Origin: Phyllobacterium sp. 21LDTY02-6 | GTDB taxonomy: Bacteria > Pseudomonadota > Alphaproteobacteria > Rhizobiales > Rhizobiaceae | Direction of reading: 5' to 3' | Assembly (NCBI RefSeq): GCF_023554255.2 | Contig: NZ_JAMJWD020000005.1 | Coordinates: 124,001 to 188,000 of the forward strand | DNA length: 64,000 nucleotides | Shown: positions 27,372 through 35,839 of the stretch, in pieces | Layout of the letters: each line of letters opens with the position of its first letter | Position numbering within the stretch: the stretch's first letter is position 1 | Position numbers and translations under genes: made by a program | Notes under the pieces: generated by a model | What the model was told of the DNA's origin: nothing | The model's database searches: none | What the model saw: only the letters and a program-made list of their open reading frames with translations

Positions 27372-28846
27372 GAATTGTTTCCTTCGATGTCGATGAGCAC
27401 GCTCTTGTATTTGCGGTTGGCGAGATAGGCTTCCCGCCCGAGATCCTTGCCGATCCCCGAACTCTTATAGCCTCCTGTCGGCAGAATGTGATCGCGCGAA
27501 CGCCCATAGCGGTTCACCCAGATCGTCCCTGCCTGCAATCGCTTCATCACGCGCATCGCGCGCGACAGGTCGCGCGTGAACAGGCCCGCCGCCAGCCCAT
27601 AGGTCGGATGATCGGCGAGCGCGAGCGCCTCCTCTTCCTCGCGGAATGTCTGCAGCGTTAGCACCGGGCCGAATATCTCCTCGGTGACGGCGGGAGAATT
27701 GCCATCGACACCACGCAGGAGGGTCGGCTCGTAGAAATAGCCCTCCACATCCATCCGCCGGCCGCCGACGACGCATTCGGCGCCAAGGCTGGCGGCGCGC
27801 TTGACGATCTCGTCGATGCGGCCGAGCTGCCGCTCCGAGATGATCGGCGAATATTGCGTATTCTCGTCCCAGGTCAGGCCCGGTTCGATCCTTGCCATGT
27901 GGCGCGCGATGGCCTCGCTCAACGCATCGGCAACCTCCTCGGCGACGATCAGGCGCGAGCCGGCGACGCAGACCTGGCCGGCATTGGCCAGGATACCGCG
28001 CGAGATGGCGGCCGCCGCAAGTTCGAGATCGGCATCGGCGAACACCACCTGCGGGCTCTTGCCGCCGAGTTCCAATGTCATGGGTTTGATGCCGGTGCGG
28101 GCTATGTTCGCCATGATGGCGCTGCCGGCAGCGGTCGAGCCGGTGAAACTCACCTTTGCGATATCGGGATGGCCGGTGATGGCATTGCCGGTCGTCGGAC
28201 CATCGCCGAGGACGATGTTGATCAATCCGGCCGGAATACCGGCCTTCACGGCAAGTTCCGCCATGAGAAGCGTCGAGAAAGGCGTGATTTCCGACGGTTT
28301 GAGCACGACCGCATTGCCGGCGGCGAGGGCCGGTCCGAGCTTCCAGCCCGCCATGGAAATCGGGAAGTTCCACGGCGTTATCGCACCGATGACGCCATAG
28401 GGCTCGCTGAGCGTCATGCCGAAACTGTCGGTGCTCGTCGGCGCTACGACGCTGCCCTCCTTGTCGGCGAATTCCGCGAAGAAGCGTATCTGCTCGGCCG
28501 TCACGGCGATGTCGCCCTCGGCGAGCTGCACGACCGGACGGGTCGAGCAGAAGGCCTCGAGCCGGGCCAGCGCCGGCGCCTCCTGGTCGATCAGGTCGGC
28601 CCAGCGATACATGGCGTTCAGCCTTTCACGCGGCCGCGCATCGGCCCAGCCGCTCGATTTCAGCGCTTCCCGCCCGGCCTGGACCGCGCGATCGACCAGG
28701 GACGCATCGGCGACCGGGCAGCCGCCATAGGCCATGCCGTCGGATGGCCGGCGCATTTCCAGCGCCCCTTCGGCCGCCACGCGCTCGCCGGCTATGAAGT
28801 GATGAAAGGGAAGCTCAAGCGTCTCCGGGTCAAAGCTTAGCGTCAT
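27368..28846 (-). CDS. Aldehyde dehydrogenase
   Basis: The 492-residue enzyme has PWNFPISMAGWK, FTGSTAAG, ELGGKSP and catalytic Cys293 in NAGQVC. It is distinct from the GabD-like protein, lacking the second Cys, and from the enzyme at 11209. ATG 28846 lies 13 bases after the cupin stop; the open frame farther upstream is shadow. Its presence beside another aldehyde dehydrogenase suggests that two different aldehydes arise in this pathway. Confidence 0.92.
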   Translation of the reverse strand: MTLSFDPETLELPFHHFIAGERVAAEGALEMRRPSDGMAYGGCPVADASLVDRAVQAGREALKSSGWADARPRERLNAMYRWADLIDQEAPALARLEAFCSTRPVVQLAEGDIAVTAEQIRFFAEFADKEGSVVAPTSTDSFGMTLSEPYGVIGAITPWNFPISMAGWKLGPALAAGNAVVLKPSEITPFSTLLMAELAVKAGIPAGLINIVLGDGPTTGNAITGHPDIAKVSFTGSTAAGSAIMANIARTGIKPMTLELGGKSPQVVFADADLELAAAAISRGILANAGQVCVAGSRLIVAEEVADALSEAIARHMARIEPGLTWDENTQYSPIISERQLGRIDEIVKRAASLGAECVVGGRRMDVEGYFYEPTLLRGVDGNSPAVTEEIFGPVLTLQTFREEEEALALADHPTYGLAAGLFTRDLSRAMRVMKRLQAGTIWVNRYGRSRDHILPTGGYKSSGIGKDLGREAYLANRKYKSVLIDIEGNNS

Positions 28847-28859
28847 GGTCGCCCCGCGC

Positions 28860-29216
28860 TCATTCGTAGACGCAGACATAGATCTTGCGAACGGTTTCGA
28901 TCGTGCGCCATATCCCGACAAAGCCGGGCTTCATGACGAAACTGTCGCCGGCGCGGTAGATCTTCGTCTCCCCGCCCTTCTCCTCGATCTCGACGAGGCC
29001 GGAAAGGATGTGGCAGAATTCGAAGGTCGTTCCCTTGATCGAATGCGTTTCGCCCGGCGTCGCCTCCCAGATTCCCGTCAGCACGTGCTCGTCCTTCGAA
29101 GCATCCTGCGCCCAGGTCTTGAAAGCCGGATTGCCGGATATCAGCCGTTCGGGGGTCGGGAGTGCTTCCTTGGGTGCAAAATCCGGGTTCGTATCGATGG
29201 TGATCAGAAGTGACAT
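28860..29216 (-). CDS. Small cupin-domain protein
   Basis: The 118-residue single-domain cupin belongs to the (S)-ureidoglycine aminohydrolase/DUF861-like cupin group, seen from an HILSGLVEIEEKGGE strand and GDSFVMKPGFVGIWRT near the C-terminus. Such proteins often accompany amine and aldehyde catabolic operons, with enzymatic or ligand-binding roles that remain poorly defined. AAGGAA precedes the start. It is third in the operon, between the hydroxyacid dehydrogenase and aldehyde dehydrogenase genes. Confidence 0.85.
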   Translation of the reverse strand: MSLLITIDTNPDFAPKEALPTPERLISGNPAFKTWAQDASKDEHVLTGIWEATPGETHSIKGTTFEFCHILSGLVEIEEKGGETKIYRAGDSFVMKPGFVGIWRTIETVRKIYVCVYE

Positions 29217-29229
29217 GGCATTTCCTTGG

Positions 29230-30153
29230 TTAATAGCCGAGTGTTCGATCGACGAGGCCGACCATTTCCTTGCCGTCGCGGTGGCGACGGATGTTCTCGA
29301 TGACCGCCCTTGCAGCCGTTCCCGGCTGGGTGACGGAGGCGATATGCGGGGTGATCACGACCTTCGGATGCGACCAGAGCCGGTCTGCGGCAGGCAGCGG
29401 TTCAGGATCGGTCACATCGAGCATCGCGCCGGCGATATGGCCGCTGTCGAGCGCCGAGATCAGCGCGTCATGGTCGAGCTGCGGCCCGCGGCCGACATGA
29501 AGCAGCCGCGCACCCTCGGGCAGCCGGGCGAAGAGCTCGGCATCGAGAATGCCTTGCGTTTCGTCCGTCAGCGGCAGGAGGCAGACGAGAATATCCGCCT
29601 GTTGCAGGAAGTCCGCAAACCGGCCCGCCCCGGAGAAACATTCGACCCCGTCGATTTCCTTGCTGTTGCGGCTCCAGCCGGACAGCGCGAAACCGAAGGG
29701 CTTCAGGCGCTCGATCGAAGCCTGCGCCAGGAGGCCGAGGCCGAGGAACCCGACGCGGCGTTCGCTGGCCGGCGGTATGGCCAGCGGCCGCCATTGCGCT
29801 TGCCTTTGTTGTTCGCGATAGGCCGTCATCTCGCGGTGCAGCGTCAGGACGCCGAGCGCCACATATTCCTGCATCATCCGGGTGATGCCGTCTTCGATCA
29901 TGCGCACGAGCTTGACGTGCCGGGGCACGCTGCCCGGCTTGAACTGGTCAACTCCCGCGCCGATCGAAAACAGGATTTCGAGATTGGAATAGCGCGCGAT
30001 ATCCTCCGGCGCCGTCCAGCTGATCAGATAGCGAATCCTCTCGGGCTCGACGCTCTCGCCGGCCTGAAAGAACTCGATATCCGGCAGCTCCCGGGCAAAA
30101 GCCTCGCGAAAGATGGCGCCGCGCGCCGCATCGGAATTGAAGAGAAAAGCCAT
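29230..30153 (-). CDS. D-isomer-specific 2-hydroxyacid dehydrogenase (GhrA-like)
   Basis: The 307-residue enzyme has the Rossmann element VGFLGLGLLAQ, a catalytic Arg in HVGRGPQLDHDAL, and the Glu and His regions in the C-terminal part (DPEPLPAADRLWSHPKV, TPHIASV). Length and layout match glyoxylate/hydroxypyruvate reductase A. It reduces 2-oxoacids such as glyoxylate or hydroxypyruvate. It begins nine bases after the ArgE-like gene. Confidence 0.91.
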   Translation of the reverse strand: MAFLFNSDAARGAIFREAFARELPDIEFFQAGESVEPERIRYLISWTAPEDIARYSNLEILFSIGAGVDQFKPGSVPRHVKLVRMIEDGITRMMQEYVALGVLTLHREMTAYREQQRQAQWRPLAIPPASERRVGFLGLGLLAQASIERLKPFGFALSGWSRNSKEIDGVECFSGAGRFADFLQQADILVCLLPLTDETQGILDAELFARLPEGARLLHVGRGPQLDHDALISALDSGHIAGAMLDVTDPEPLPAADRLWSHPKVVITPHIASVTQPGTAARAVIENIRRHRDGKEMVGLVDRTLGY

Positions 30154-30162
30154 GGCGCCGCG

Positions 30163-31299
30163 CTACGATGTGAGACGCGCCGCGAGGCCGGCAATCATCT
30201 GCTGGCATGCGGCGAGTTCCCGGGTTTCGATATATTCATTGGGACGGTGAGCCCGGTCGATACTGCCGGGGCCACAGATGATCGCGTCGATGCCGGCATG
30301 CTGATAGAGTCCAGCCTCGGTGCCGTAACTGACCGCAGCAAGCGCCTTCTCCCCCGTCAGCTCGACCATCAGCCCGGCGAGCGCATGTTCGGCGGGCAGC
30401 GACAATGCCGGATAGGCGCTCATGTCGTCCCAGGCGGTTTCATAACCCTGCTCGCGCAGGGCAAATAGCTGCTGCTTCACCGGCTGGAGCAATGATGCCG
30501 GCGAAACGCCCGCGATGGCGCGCGCCTCGACCTCCGCCGTGCAGCGATCCGGGATGATGTTGATCGCCTGGCCGCCCGCGATCACGCCGAACTGCAGGGA
30601 CGAATAAGGCGGTTCGAAATTCGCATCGAGCGGGCCGTTCGCGAGCGCCTGCCCATGGAGTGCCGCCTGCGCGACGATGACGGCCATGGCATGGACGGCG
30701 TTCAATCCGAGGTCCGGCCTCGACGAATGGCCCGGCCGGCCGATCACTTCGAGCCTGGCCGCGGCTTTCCCCTTATGCGCCAGCACGGGCTGCATCCCGC
30801 TCGGCTCGCCGATGATGGCGCCGAGAGGCCTGGCGCAAAGACCGGGCAGCGCAGCAAGGAGATGCGGCACGCCGCGGCAACCCGCCTCCTCGTCATAGGA
30901 GAAGGCGAGGTGAACCGGCCGCGCCAGCCGGCTCGCGGCAAGCTTCGGCAGGGCGGCCAGCGCACAGGCGAGGAACCCCTTCATGTCGGTGGTGCCGCGG
31001 CCATGGAGCCTGTCGCCATCCCGCCGCAGAGCGAACGGATCGCCCTGCCAGCCCGCCTCGCCCGCCGGCACCACATCCATGTGGCCTGAAAGAACATAGC
31101 CGGGTGTCTCGCGCGGGCCGACGGAGATGAACAGGTTGCTCCTGTCTCCTTCCGGCCCCGGAAGCACGGCTACCTCGGCGCCTGCCGCGCGCGCATAGGC
31201 GGCGATCCAATCGGCGATCGCGTGGTTTGGCGATCCGACGACAGACGGAAATCCGATCAGCTTTGCCAGAATTTCTTCGACCTGCATGGGCTGCCACAT
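30163..31299 (-). CDS. ArgE-like deacetylase, M20 metallopeptidase family
   Basis: The 378-residue zinc hydrolase has the metal ligand pattern SGHMDVVP, GRGTTDMKG and catalytic Glu in YDEEAGCRG, the order found in acetylornithine deacetylase. A dimerisation-domain His appears in GRPGHSSRP. ATG 31299 is proposed; ATG 31287 is equally possible and neither has a good Shine-Dalgarno sequence. It heads the minus-strand operon of six genes and is divergent from the second GNAT gene. It probably removes an acetyl or other acyl group from an amino compound; the pairing with acetyltransferases is notable. Confidence 0.88.
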   Translation of the reverse strand: MWQPMQVEEILAKLIGFPSVVGSPNHAIADWIAAYARAAGAEVAVLPGPEGDRSNLFISVGPRETPGYVLSGHMDVVPAGEAGWQGDPFALRRDGDRLHGRGTTDMKGFLACALAALPKLAASRLARPVHLAFSYDEEAGCRGVPHLLAALPGLCARPLGAIIGEPSGMQPVLAHKGKAAARLEVIGRPGHSSRPDLGLNAVHAMAVIVAQAALHGQALANGPLDANFEPPYSSLQFGVIAGGQAINIIPDRCTAEVEARAIAGVSPASLLQPVKQQLFALREQGYETAWDDMSAYPALSLPAEHALAGLMVELTGEKALAAVSYGTEAGLYQHAGIDAIICGPGSIDRAHRPNEYIETRELAACQQMIAGLAARLTS

Positions 31300-31306
31300 T
31301 GTAAGA

Positions 31307-31384
31307 GCAATCTTCGATATGGCAGCATAGCCCGCCCGGGCAGCGTTCCATGCCGAATACGGCGGCGCTTCGGACGAAGATTGC
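31307..31384. promoter_or_regulatory. Inverted repeat in divergent ArgE-like / GNAT promoter region
   Basis: GCAATCTTCG at 31307-31316 and its exact reverse complement CGAAGATTGC at 31375-31384 are separated by 58 bases in the 175-base divergent region. Spacing of about six to seven helical turns suits a looping or cooperative regulator. A near copy of the motif lies upstream of the Dpp-type importer at 20209-20220. Confidence 0.5.
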
Positions 31385-31474
31385 GAATTGCCCGCGTCAG
31401 GAAGCAAGTCCTGCCGGAGTTGCCATGCGATGATGCGGCAGGATATGCCTGCGGGAGGGAGCGAATAGGCCGAG

Positions 31475-32353
31475 ATGCGGAATTCATTGCAATTGCAATC
31501 GTTCGAGCTGGTTGCGCGCGACATCGCCGAGGCGGATATCGCCTCGCTCCATGCCCTGTCGCTGGGCGTCGGCTGGCCGCACCGGCCCAAGGATTGGGAA
31601 CAGCTGCTGCAGACGGGACCGGGCATCGTTGCCGTCGATGGTATCGGGCGCGTGTTCGGAAGTGCGATGTGGTTTCCGCACGGCGACGATTTCGCGACGA
31701 TCGGCATGGTGATCACCACGCCCCGCGCGCAGGCGCAGGGCAATGGCCGCTGGCTGATGGATCAGGTGCTGGGTCGCTGCAAGGGCCGATATCTGAGCCT
31801 CAACGCGACGCATGCGGCCCATGCGCTCTATCTTTCGCTGGACTTCCGGGACGAGGCTGTCGTCTATCAGTGCCAGGGCGAGGCGGCGCTGACATTGCCG
31901 CCATTGCCGCCGCTCGACGGCGAGCTTGCCCCCATATCCGCCGGGATGCTGGGCGATATTGCGGATCTCGACGCCCGCGCCTTCGGTGTCGATCGCGGCG
32001 ATCTCCTCGACATCATCACCCGCAAGGCGGACATCGTCGTCCTGAAGCGCGACGGCAAGCTCGCCGGCTATTCCTGCTGCCGCGATTTCGGCCGCGGCAA
32101 GGTCATCGGACCCATAGTCGCCTCCAGCGACCGCGACGCGGTCCACCTCGCCGCGATCCACCTGCAGAAACTCAAGGGCGAATTCGTTCGTGTCGATACG
32201 CGGGAAAAGGACGGGCTTTTTGCCGACTTCCTGGCGCAGTGCCGGCTTGGCGTGTATGGAACCGTCACGACAATGTCCAAGGGAAGACCCTTTCTCAACC
32301 GCAAGCCCGCCGAACCCTGGATCTATGGGCTCGCCGCCCATGGCTGGGGCTGA
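31475..32353 (+). CDS. GNAT-family N-acetyltransferase, two-domain
   Basis: The 292-residue protein is paralogous to the one at 21655-22494, sharing GWPHRPKDW, the FGRGKVIGPIVA strand and GEFVRVDT. Its N-terminal acetyl-CoA motif is looser (QAQGNGR instead of RGRGLGR), so activity may differ. A single gene on the plus strand, it is divergent from the ArgE-like operon, so its control region includes the inverted repeat at 31307-31384. The substrate is unknown. Confidence 0.88.
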   Translation: MRNSLQLQSFELVARDIAEADIASLHALSLGVGWPHRPKDWEQLLQTGPGIVAVDGIGRVFGSAMWFPHGDDFATIGMVITTPRAQAQGNGRWLMDQVLGRCKGRYLSLNATHAAHALYLSLDFRDEAVVYQCQGEAALTLPPLPPLDGELAPISAGMLGDIADLDARAFGVDRGDLLDIITRKADIVVLKRDGKLAGYSCCRDFGRGKVIGPIVASSDRDAVHLAAIHLQKLKGEFVRVDTREKDGLFADFLAQCRLGVYGTVTTMSKGRPFLNRKPAEPWIYGLAAHGWG

Positions 32354-32851
32354 TACCCATTGAACATGGGCACAACCGGCCCACGTGGTAGGATAGATTT
32401 TCGGCCTCAAAAAATATTTCGCCCTGCAAGCTGCTGATCTTGCTCTTTTTTCTTCCGGCAACCAAAATAAATTGCACAGACTTATCCCACCACTTTGAAA
32501 CCGGGTTATTTTGATTCGGTCCTTTCCAGTGGGGGAGCAGCTTCCGGAGCTGTTTCGACAAGCTGGGGAAGGATGGCGTTGCCGGACAGTCGGAAGTGAC
32601 AATCCCGATTGGCCAGCAAACTGCAGAAGGAAACGGAGGTAGCGCTCTTGTTTCCGGGTTGTTGCGTCTGACAAGCGTGACAATGGCAGGCAAAGACGTC
32701 GCGGGCGGTCTTCGGACCTCGACCCTGATACCTACTGACGCGCTGAAGACCGCCCGTCTCCCCCCATTTCAATGACCAGACGCGATTTCGCGGGCGTGGT
32801 GAGGATTTTGCTTATTCAAGCAACTGGGGCTGAATCACGCAAACATCAAAG
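32354..32851. other. 498-base gap, AT-richer, no recognisable gene
   Basis: This is the longest gene-poor stretch, lying between convergent genes. Its left part (about 32395-32510) is clearly more AT-rich than the rest of the window. An 88-residue minus-strand frame (32506-32772) has an odd composition (CHCHACQ) and no family that I recognise; I do not call it a gene. A strong inverted repeat sits at 32702-32756. Confidence 0.5.
32702..32756. repeat. Perfect 12-bp inverted repeat
   Basis: CGGGCGGTCTTC and GAAGACCGCCCG flank a 31-base spacer between convergent genes. The length of the loop and lack of a T-tract argue against a simple intrinsic terminator. It could be a structured RNA end, a degenerate mobile-element end or a protein site. 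Confidence 0.55.
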
Positions 32852-33844
32852 TTAAGGCAAGGCGTGAAGAAGCTGCATAATGTCCGCGTCGAGCTCCAGC
32901 CCCTCCGTCAAAGCCTGGCGCCTCCGGGCGGCGCCACGCTTCCCCGGAAGGCGCGCACCCGGGTCATCGCCGATCATCTCGGCCAGCATGGAGAGGCGCG
33001 GCAGCATGTCCCCACCGCCGGACGCTTGCGGATCGATAACGATTATCGTCTGGCCGAGCGCGGGCGGGGGCCCTTTGTCGTCGAGCAGGGATGAGGCTTC
33101 ATAGGCGAACTGCGCGCCGGTTATGCCGGCCGCAAGGATCTCGACCATCAGCGCCAGAGCTGCGCCCTTCGCCTCTCCGAGCGGCAGCATCGTCCCCTCT
33201 AGCGCCATTGCCGCATCCGTCGTCGGCTGACCATCCTTGTCGAGCGCCCAGTCCGGGGGGATGCCGACGCCCTTCTGCTTGGCTGCAACGATCTTGCCGC
33301 GGGCGGCCTTCGAGAGGGCGAGATCGATGACGACGGGGTCAGCGCCGGCCAAAGGGGCGGCAAAGGCAATGGGATTGGTGCCAAACATCGCAGTCCTGCC
33401 ACCCCAGGGGGCCATGGCCGCGGGCGCATTGGCGACCATCAGCGCCACAAGTCCTTGTTCGGCGAAGCGTTCGACGGTGAGCGCCATGACGCCGGCGTGA
33501 TGCGAGCGGTGAATGGCTGCAAGAGCGATGCCGTTCCGGCCGGCCAAAGGCGCCAGCTCTGCTACGGCCATATCCAGCGCTGGATAGGCGAAGCCGAAAC
33601 CGGCATCGATGCGCAGCACGGCCTCGGCCGTCTTCGTGGCGACGGGAATGGCGAAGCCATCCACCTTTCCGGCCAGCGCTTGCGCGGCATAGGCTGGAAC
33701 GCGACGCAAGCCATGACCGCTCTGGCCGGCCGCCTCAGCGGCGACAAGAGCCCTGGCGGTGGAACGGGCATTCCCGGCCGCCACCTTGTTTCGGGTGAGG
33801 ATGGCAACGACCATATCCTCCGCTTCAGAAATGCTCAGACGCAT
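32852..33844 (-). CDS. Ldh-family (malate/L-lactate/sulfolactate-type) dehydrogenase
   Basis: The 330-residue NAD(P)-dependent enzyme of the MDH2/Ldh2 family has the catalytic His segment GQSGHGLRRVPAY (about 40-52), HRSHHAG and GTNPIAFAAP. The family includes malate, ureidoglycolate, delta-1-piperideine-2-carboxylate and (R)-sulfolactate dehydrogenases. AGGTG precedes the start. It is the last gene of the long minus-strand operon of region C, 13 bases after a TauE-type permease gene; a sulfonated or cyclic imino acid substrate is therefore worth considering. Confidence 0.9.
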   Translation of the reverse strand: MRLSISEAEDMVVAILTRNKVAAGNARSTARALVAAEAAGQSGHGLRRVPAYAAQALAGKVDGFAIPVATKTAEAVLRIDAGFGFAYPALDMAVAELAPLAGRNGIALAAIHRSHHAGVMALTVERFAEQGLVALMVANAPAAMAPWGGRTAMFGTNPIAFAAPLAGADPVVIDLALSKAARGKIVAAKQKGVGIPPDWALDKDGQPTTDAAMALEGTMLPLGEAKGAALALMVEILAAGITGAQFAYEASSLLDDKGPPPALGQTIIVIDPQASGGGDMLPRLSMLAEMIGDDPGARLPGKRGAARRRQALTEGLELDADIMQLLHALP

Positions 33845-33857
33845 GGGGCACCTATTT

Positions 33858-34631
33858 TCAGGATCCTAACAGTTGCAGCGCGGCGGCAAGCCCCGGTATG
33901 GCCAGTGAGGCTCCCGACGCGCAGAGGAGAACGAAGACGATGAGCTTCAGATGTTTTCCCGCAATCGGCAGCGGCAGGCGGCGGGCAAGCTGCGTGCCGG
34001 CCATGACCGGGACGATGGCAAAAAAGGCTGGCCAATAATGACGGTCCGGGAATGTGCCGTCGGCGATCACGACGCCAAGCCGGAGCAGTGCGTTCACGCC
34101 AAAGATGGTCACCAGCGTTTCCCGGATTGCCACAAGCGGCAGCGGTTGGCGATAAAGATGGTAGACAAGCGGCGGACCACTGGTGGAGAACATTCCGCTC
34201 ATCAGGCCGGAAAAAATGCCGAAGGTGACGAAAGAGCGATCGCTGGCGGGCTGCTTCTCGCGCTTCGGCGGCAAGACGAGTTGTAGCGACGAGACGATGA
34301 TGATCGCGCCGAGGAGGATTCGCATGAGGACGACGCCGTTCTCGGCAAGGTGCTCGATCAGCAGATAGCCGATCACCAGCGACGGCAGGCTGCTCAGAAG
34401 GACGAGCACGAGCGTTTTCTTCAGCACTTCGTTCCAACCCTTGCTCAGCATCATGGAGGCATTGACCAGGGTGAGCACGCTGGTCACCACGGCCGCGTCC
34501 TGAAGCGGCATCATCGCGCCCAGTGCAACGGCACCCATCAGAATAAGGCCGAAGGCGAAGCCGGTTAACGCCTGCACGTAGGCGGCAAGGCCCGCCATCA
34601 CCATGAAGGCCAGAGCCTGATTGATGGTCAA
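33858..34631 (-). CDS. TauE/SafE-family membrane transporter
   Basis: The 257-residue protein has about seven to eight transmembrane segments and the two-repeat layout of the TauE/SafE (sulfite/organic anion exporter) family (GFAFGLILMGAVAL; FGIFSGLMSGMFSTSGPPLVYHLY). The start appears to be TTG at 34631 with GGAGG upstream; the next ATG would cut the first membrane helix. It lies between the M20 peptidase and Ldh dehydrogenase genes. It may export sulfite, a sulfonate or another small anion released by the pathway. Confidence 0.88.
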   Translation of the reverse strand: MTINQALAFMVMAGLAAYVQALTGFAFGLILMGAVALGAMMPLQDAAVVTSVLTLVNASMMLSKGWNEVLKKTLVLVLLSSLPSLVIGYLLIEHLAENGVVLMRILLGAIIIVSSLQLVLPPKREKQPASDRSFVTFGIFSGLMSGMFSTSGPPLVYHLYRQPLPLVAIRETLVTIFGVNALLRLGVVIADGTFPDRHYWPAFFAIVPVMAGTQLARRLPLPIAGKHLKLIVFVLLCASGASLAIPGLAAALQLLGS

Positions 34632-34680
34632 CCTGCTTGCCTCCGCCCGGCGGCTGATGCGCCGGTTCCTGCCTGTGTGC

Positions 34681-35832
34681 TCATACCTTGCTGTCCAGCG
34701 ACGCGATCAGGTTAGCGAGCAGAGCAGTTCGCGGTGCCAGGCTGCCGATCAGGATATGTTCCTCGAATGTATGCGCTCCGCCTCCGTCGGCACCCAGTCC
34801 GTCAAGGGTCGGAACGCCAAGGGCCGCCGTGAAGTTTCCGTCCGATCCGCCGCCGGTTGTCATGCCTTCCAGTGCAATGCCGAGTTCGCTCGCGATCCTG
34901 GCCGCGTGATCGAAGAGGCGGCGTCCCTCTCCGCTCTGCGCGAAGGGTGGTCGATTGATCGCGCCCGAGATATCGAAGGTGATGTCGGGATCGACCGGCG
35001 TCATGTTCCTGATCTTGCCGATGACTTCGGCTGCCGTTGCTGCGTCCGGCAGGCGCAGGTCGAGTTGCAGGCGGCATTCCGCCGGCACGGTATTGCGCCC
35101 GGTGCCGCCCTCGATCGTGCCGGTGGTTACCGTGATGCCGCGATCGGGATCATTCAGCGCTTCGAGCTCCAGAACCAGCCGGGCTGCGGCACGAATTGCC
35201 GAGCGCCCGTCAAGCGGGTGGACGCCCGCATGCGAGGCGCGGCCGCGCACGACGACGTCGAACAGTCCGACGCCTTTGCGCGCAGTGACGATCTTGCCGC
35301 CGTCCCGCGCCGGCTCGACGACGAGCGCGTAGGCGGCATTCGTTGCGAAATCCTCTATCACCGGCCGCGAGCTTTTCGAACCCACCTCCTCGTCCGGAAC
35401 CACGAGCAGCTCGATCGGGAGGTTATGCCCCGCTTTCATCACGAGCGTCATGGCCTCGATCGCCATCAGCACGCCTGCCTTCATGTCATAGATGCCGGGG
35501 CCGTAGAGCCGGTCCCCCTCCTGTCGAAGCGGCAACTTTTCGCCGATCGTGCCGATTGCGTGCACCGTATCGATATGCGCGAGAATCAGGATGCTCTTGG
35601 CGTTGTAGCGCTCAAGGCGTGGCGTGCGGAGCGTTACGATGTCGCCGAAGCCGAGCGTGCCCGGCCTACGTTCGACGGCGAGGCCTGCTTTGCGGCCCAC
35701 CTCTTCCAGGCGGTCCGCCAAACGATTGACCGCTGCTGCATCGCCGCTCGGCGTCTCCGCCCTGACCCAGAACCGGAGTTCCTCGAGCAACCGCTCGACA
35801 TCGACATCGCTGGCCGTGATTGGCAGGTTCAT
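34681..35832 (-). CDS. M20-family metallopeptidase (carboxypeptidase G2/glutamate carboxypeptidase-like)
   Basis: The 383-residue zinc peptidase has metal ligands in LAHIDTVH, YGPGIYDMKAG and catalytic Glu in DEEVGSKSS, plus the dimerisation-domain segment HAGVHPLDGRSAI. Similar enzymes cleave C-terminal glutamate or N-acyl amino acids. No signal peptide is evident, so it is likely cytoplasmic. It follows the penicillin acylase gene by eight bases; both probably hydrolyse amide bonds of the imported compound. Confidence 0.91.
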   Translation of the reverse strand: MNLPITASDVDVERLLEELRFWVRAETPSGDAAAVNRLADRLEEVGRKAGLAVERRPGTLGFGDIVTLRTPRLERYNAKSILILAHIDTVHAIGTIGEKLPLRQEGDRLYGPGIYDMKAGVLMAIEAMTLVMKAGHNLPIELLVVPDEEVGSKSSRPVIEDFATNAAYALVVEPARDGGKIVTARKGVGLFDVVVRGRASHAGVHPLDGRSAIRAAARLVLELEALNDPDRGITVTTGTIEGGTGRNTVPAECRLQLDLRLPDAATAAEVIGKIRNMTPVDPDITFDISGAINRPPFAQSGEGRRLFDHAARIASELGIALEGMTTGGGSDGNFTAALGVPTLDGLGADGGGAHTFEEHILIGSLAPRTALLANLIASLDSKV

Positions 35833-35839
35833 TTGCGGG

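Noticed and set aside
31307-31384. Possible transcription terminator
   Set aside because: The 58-base separation of the arms and location in a divergent promoter region make a regulatory site more likely than a terminator.
14281-32353. Ectoine/hydroxyectoine degradation cluster
   Set aside because: An Lrp-type regulator, class III aminotransferase, ArgE-like deacetylase and GabD-like dehydrogenase recall it, but no ectoine hydrolase (M24 family) or ectoine-type importer is present.
32506-32772. 88-residue minus-strand frame in the long gap
   Set aside because: It has no ribosome binding site, no family resemblance and odd composition; kept only as a note in the gap.
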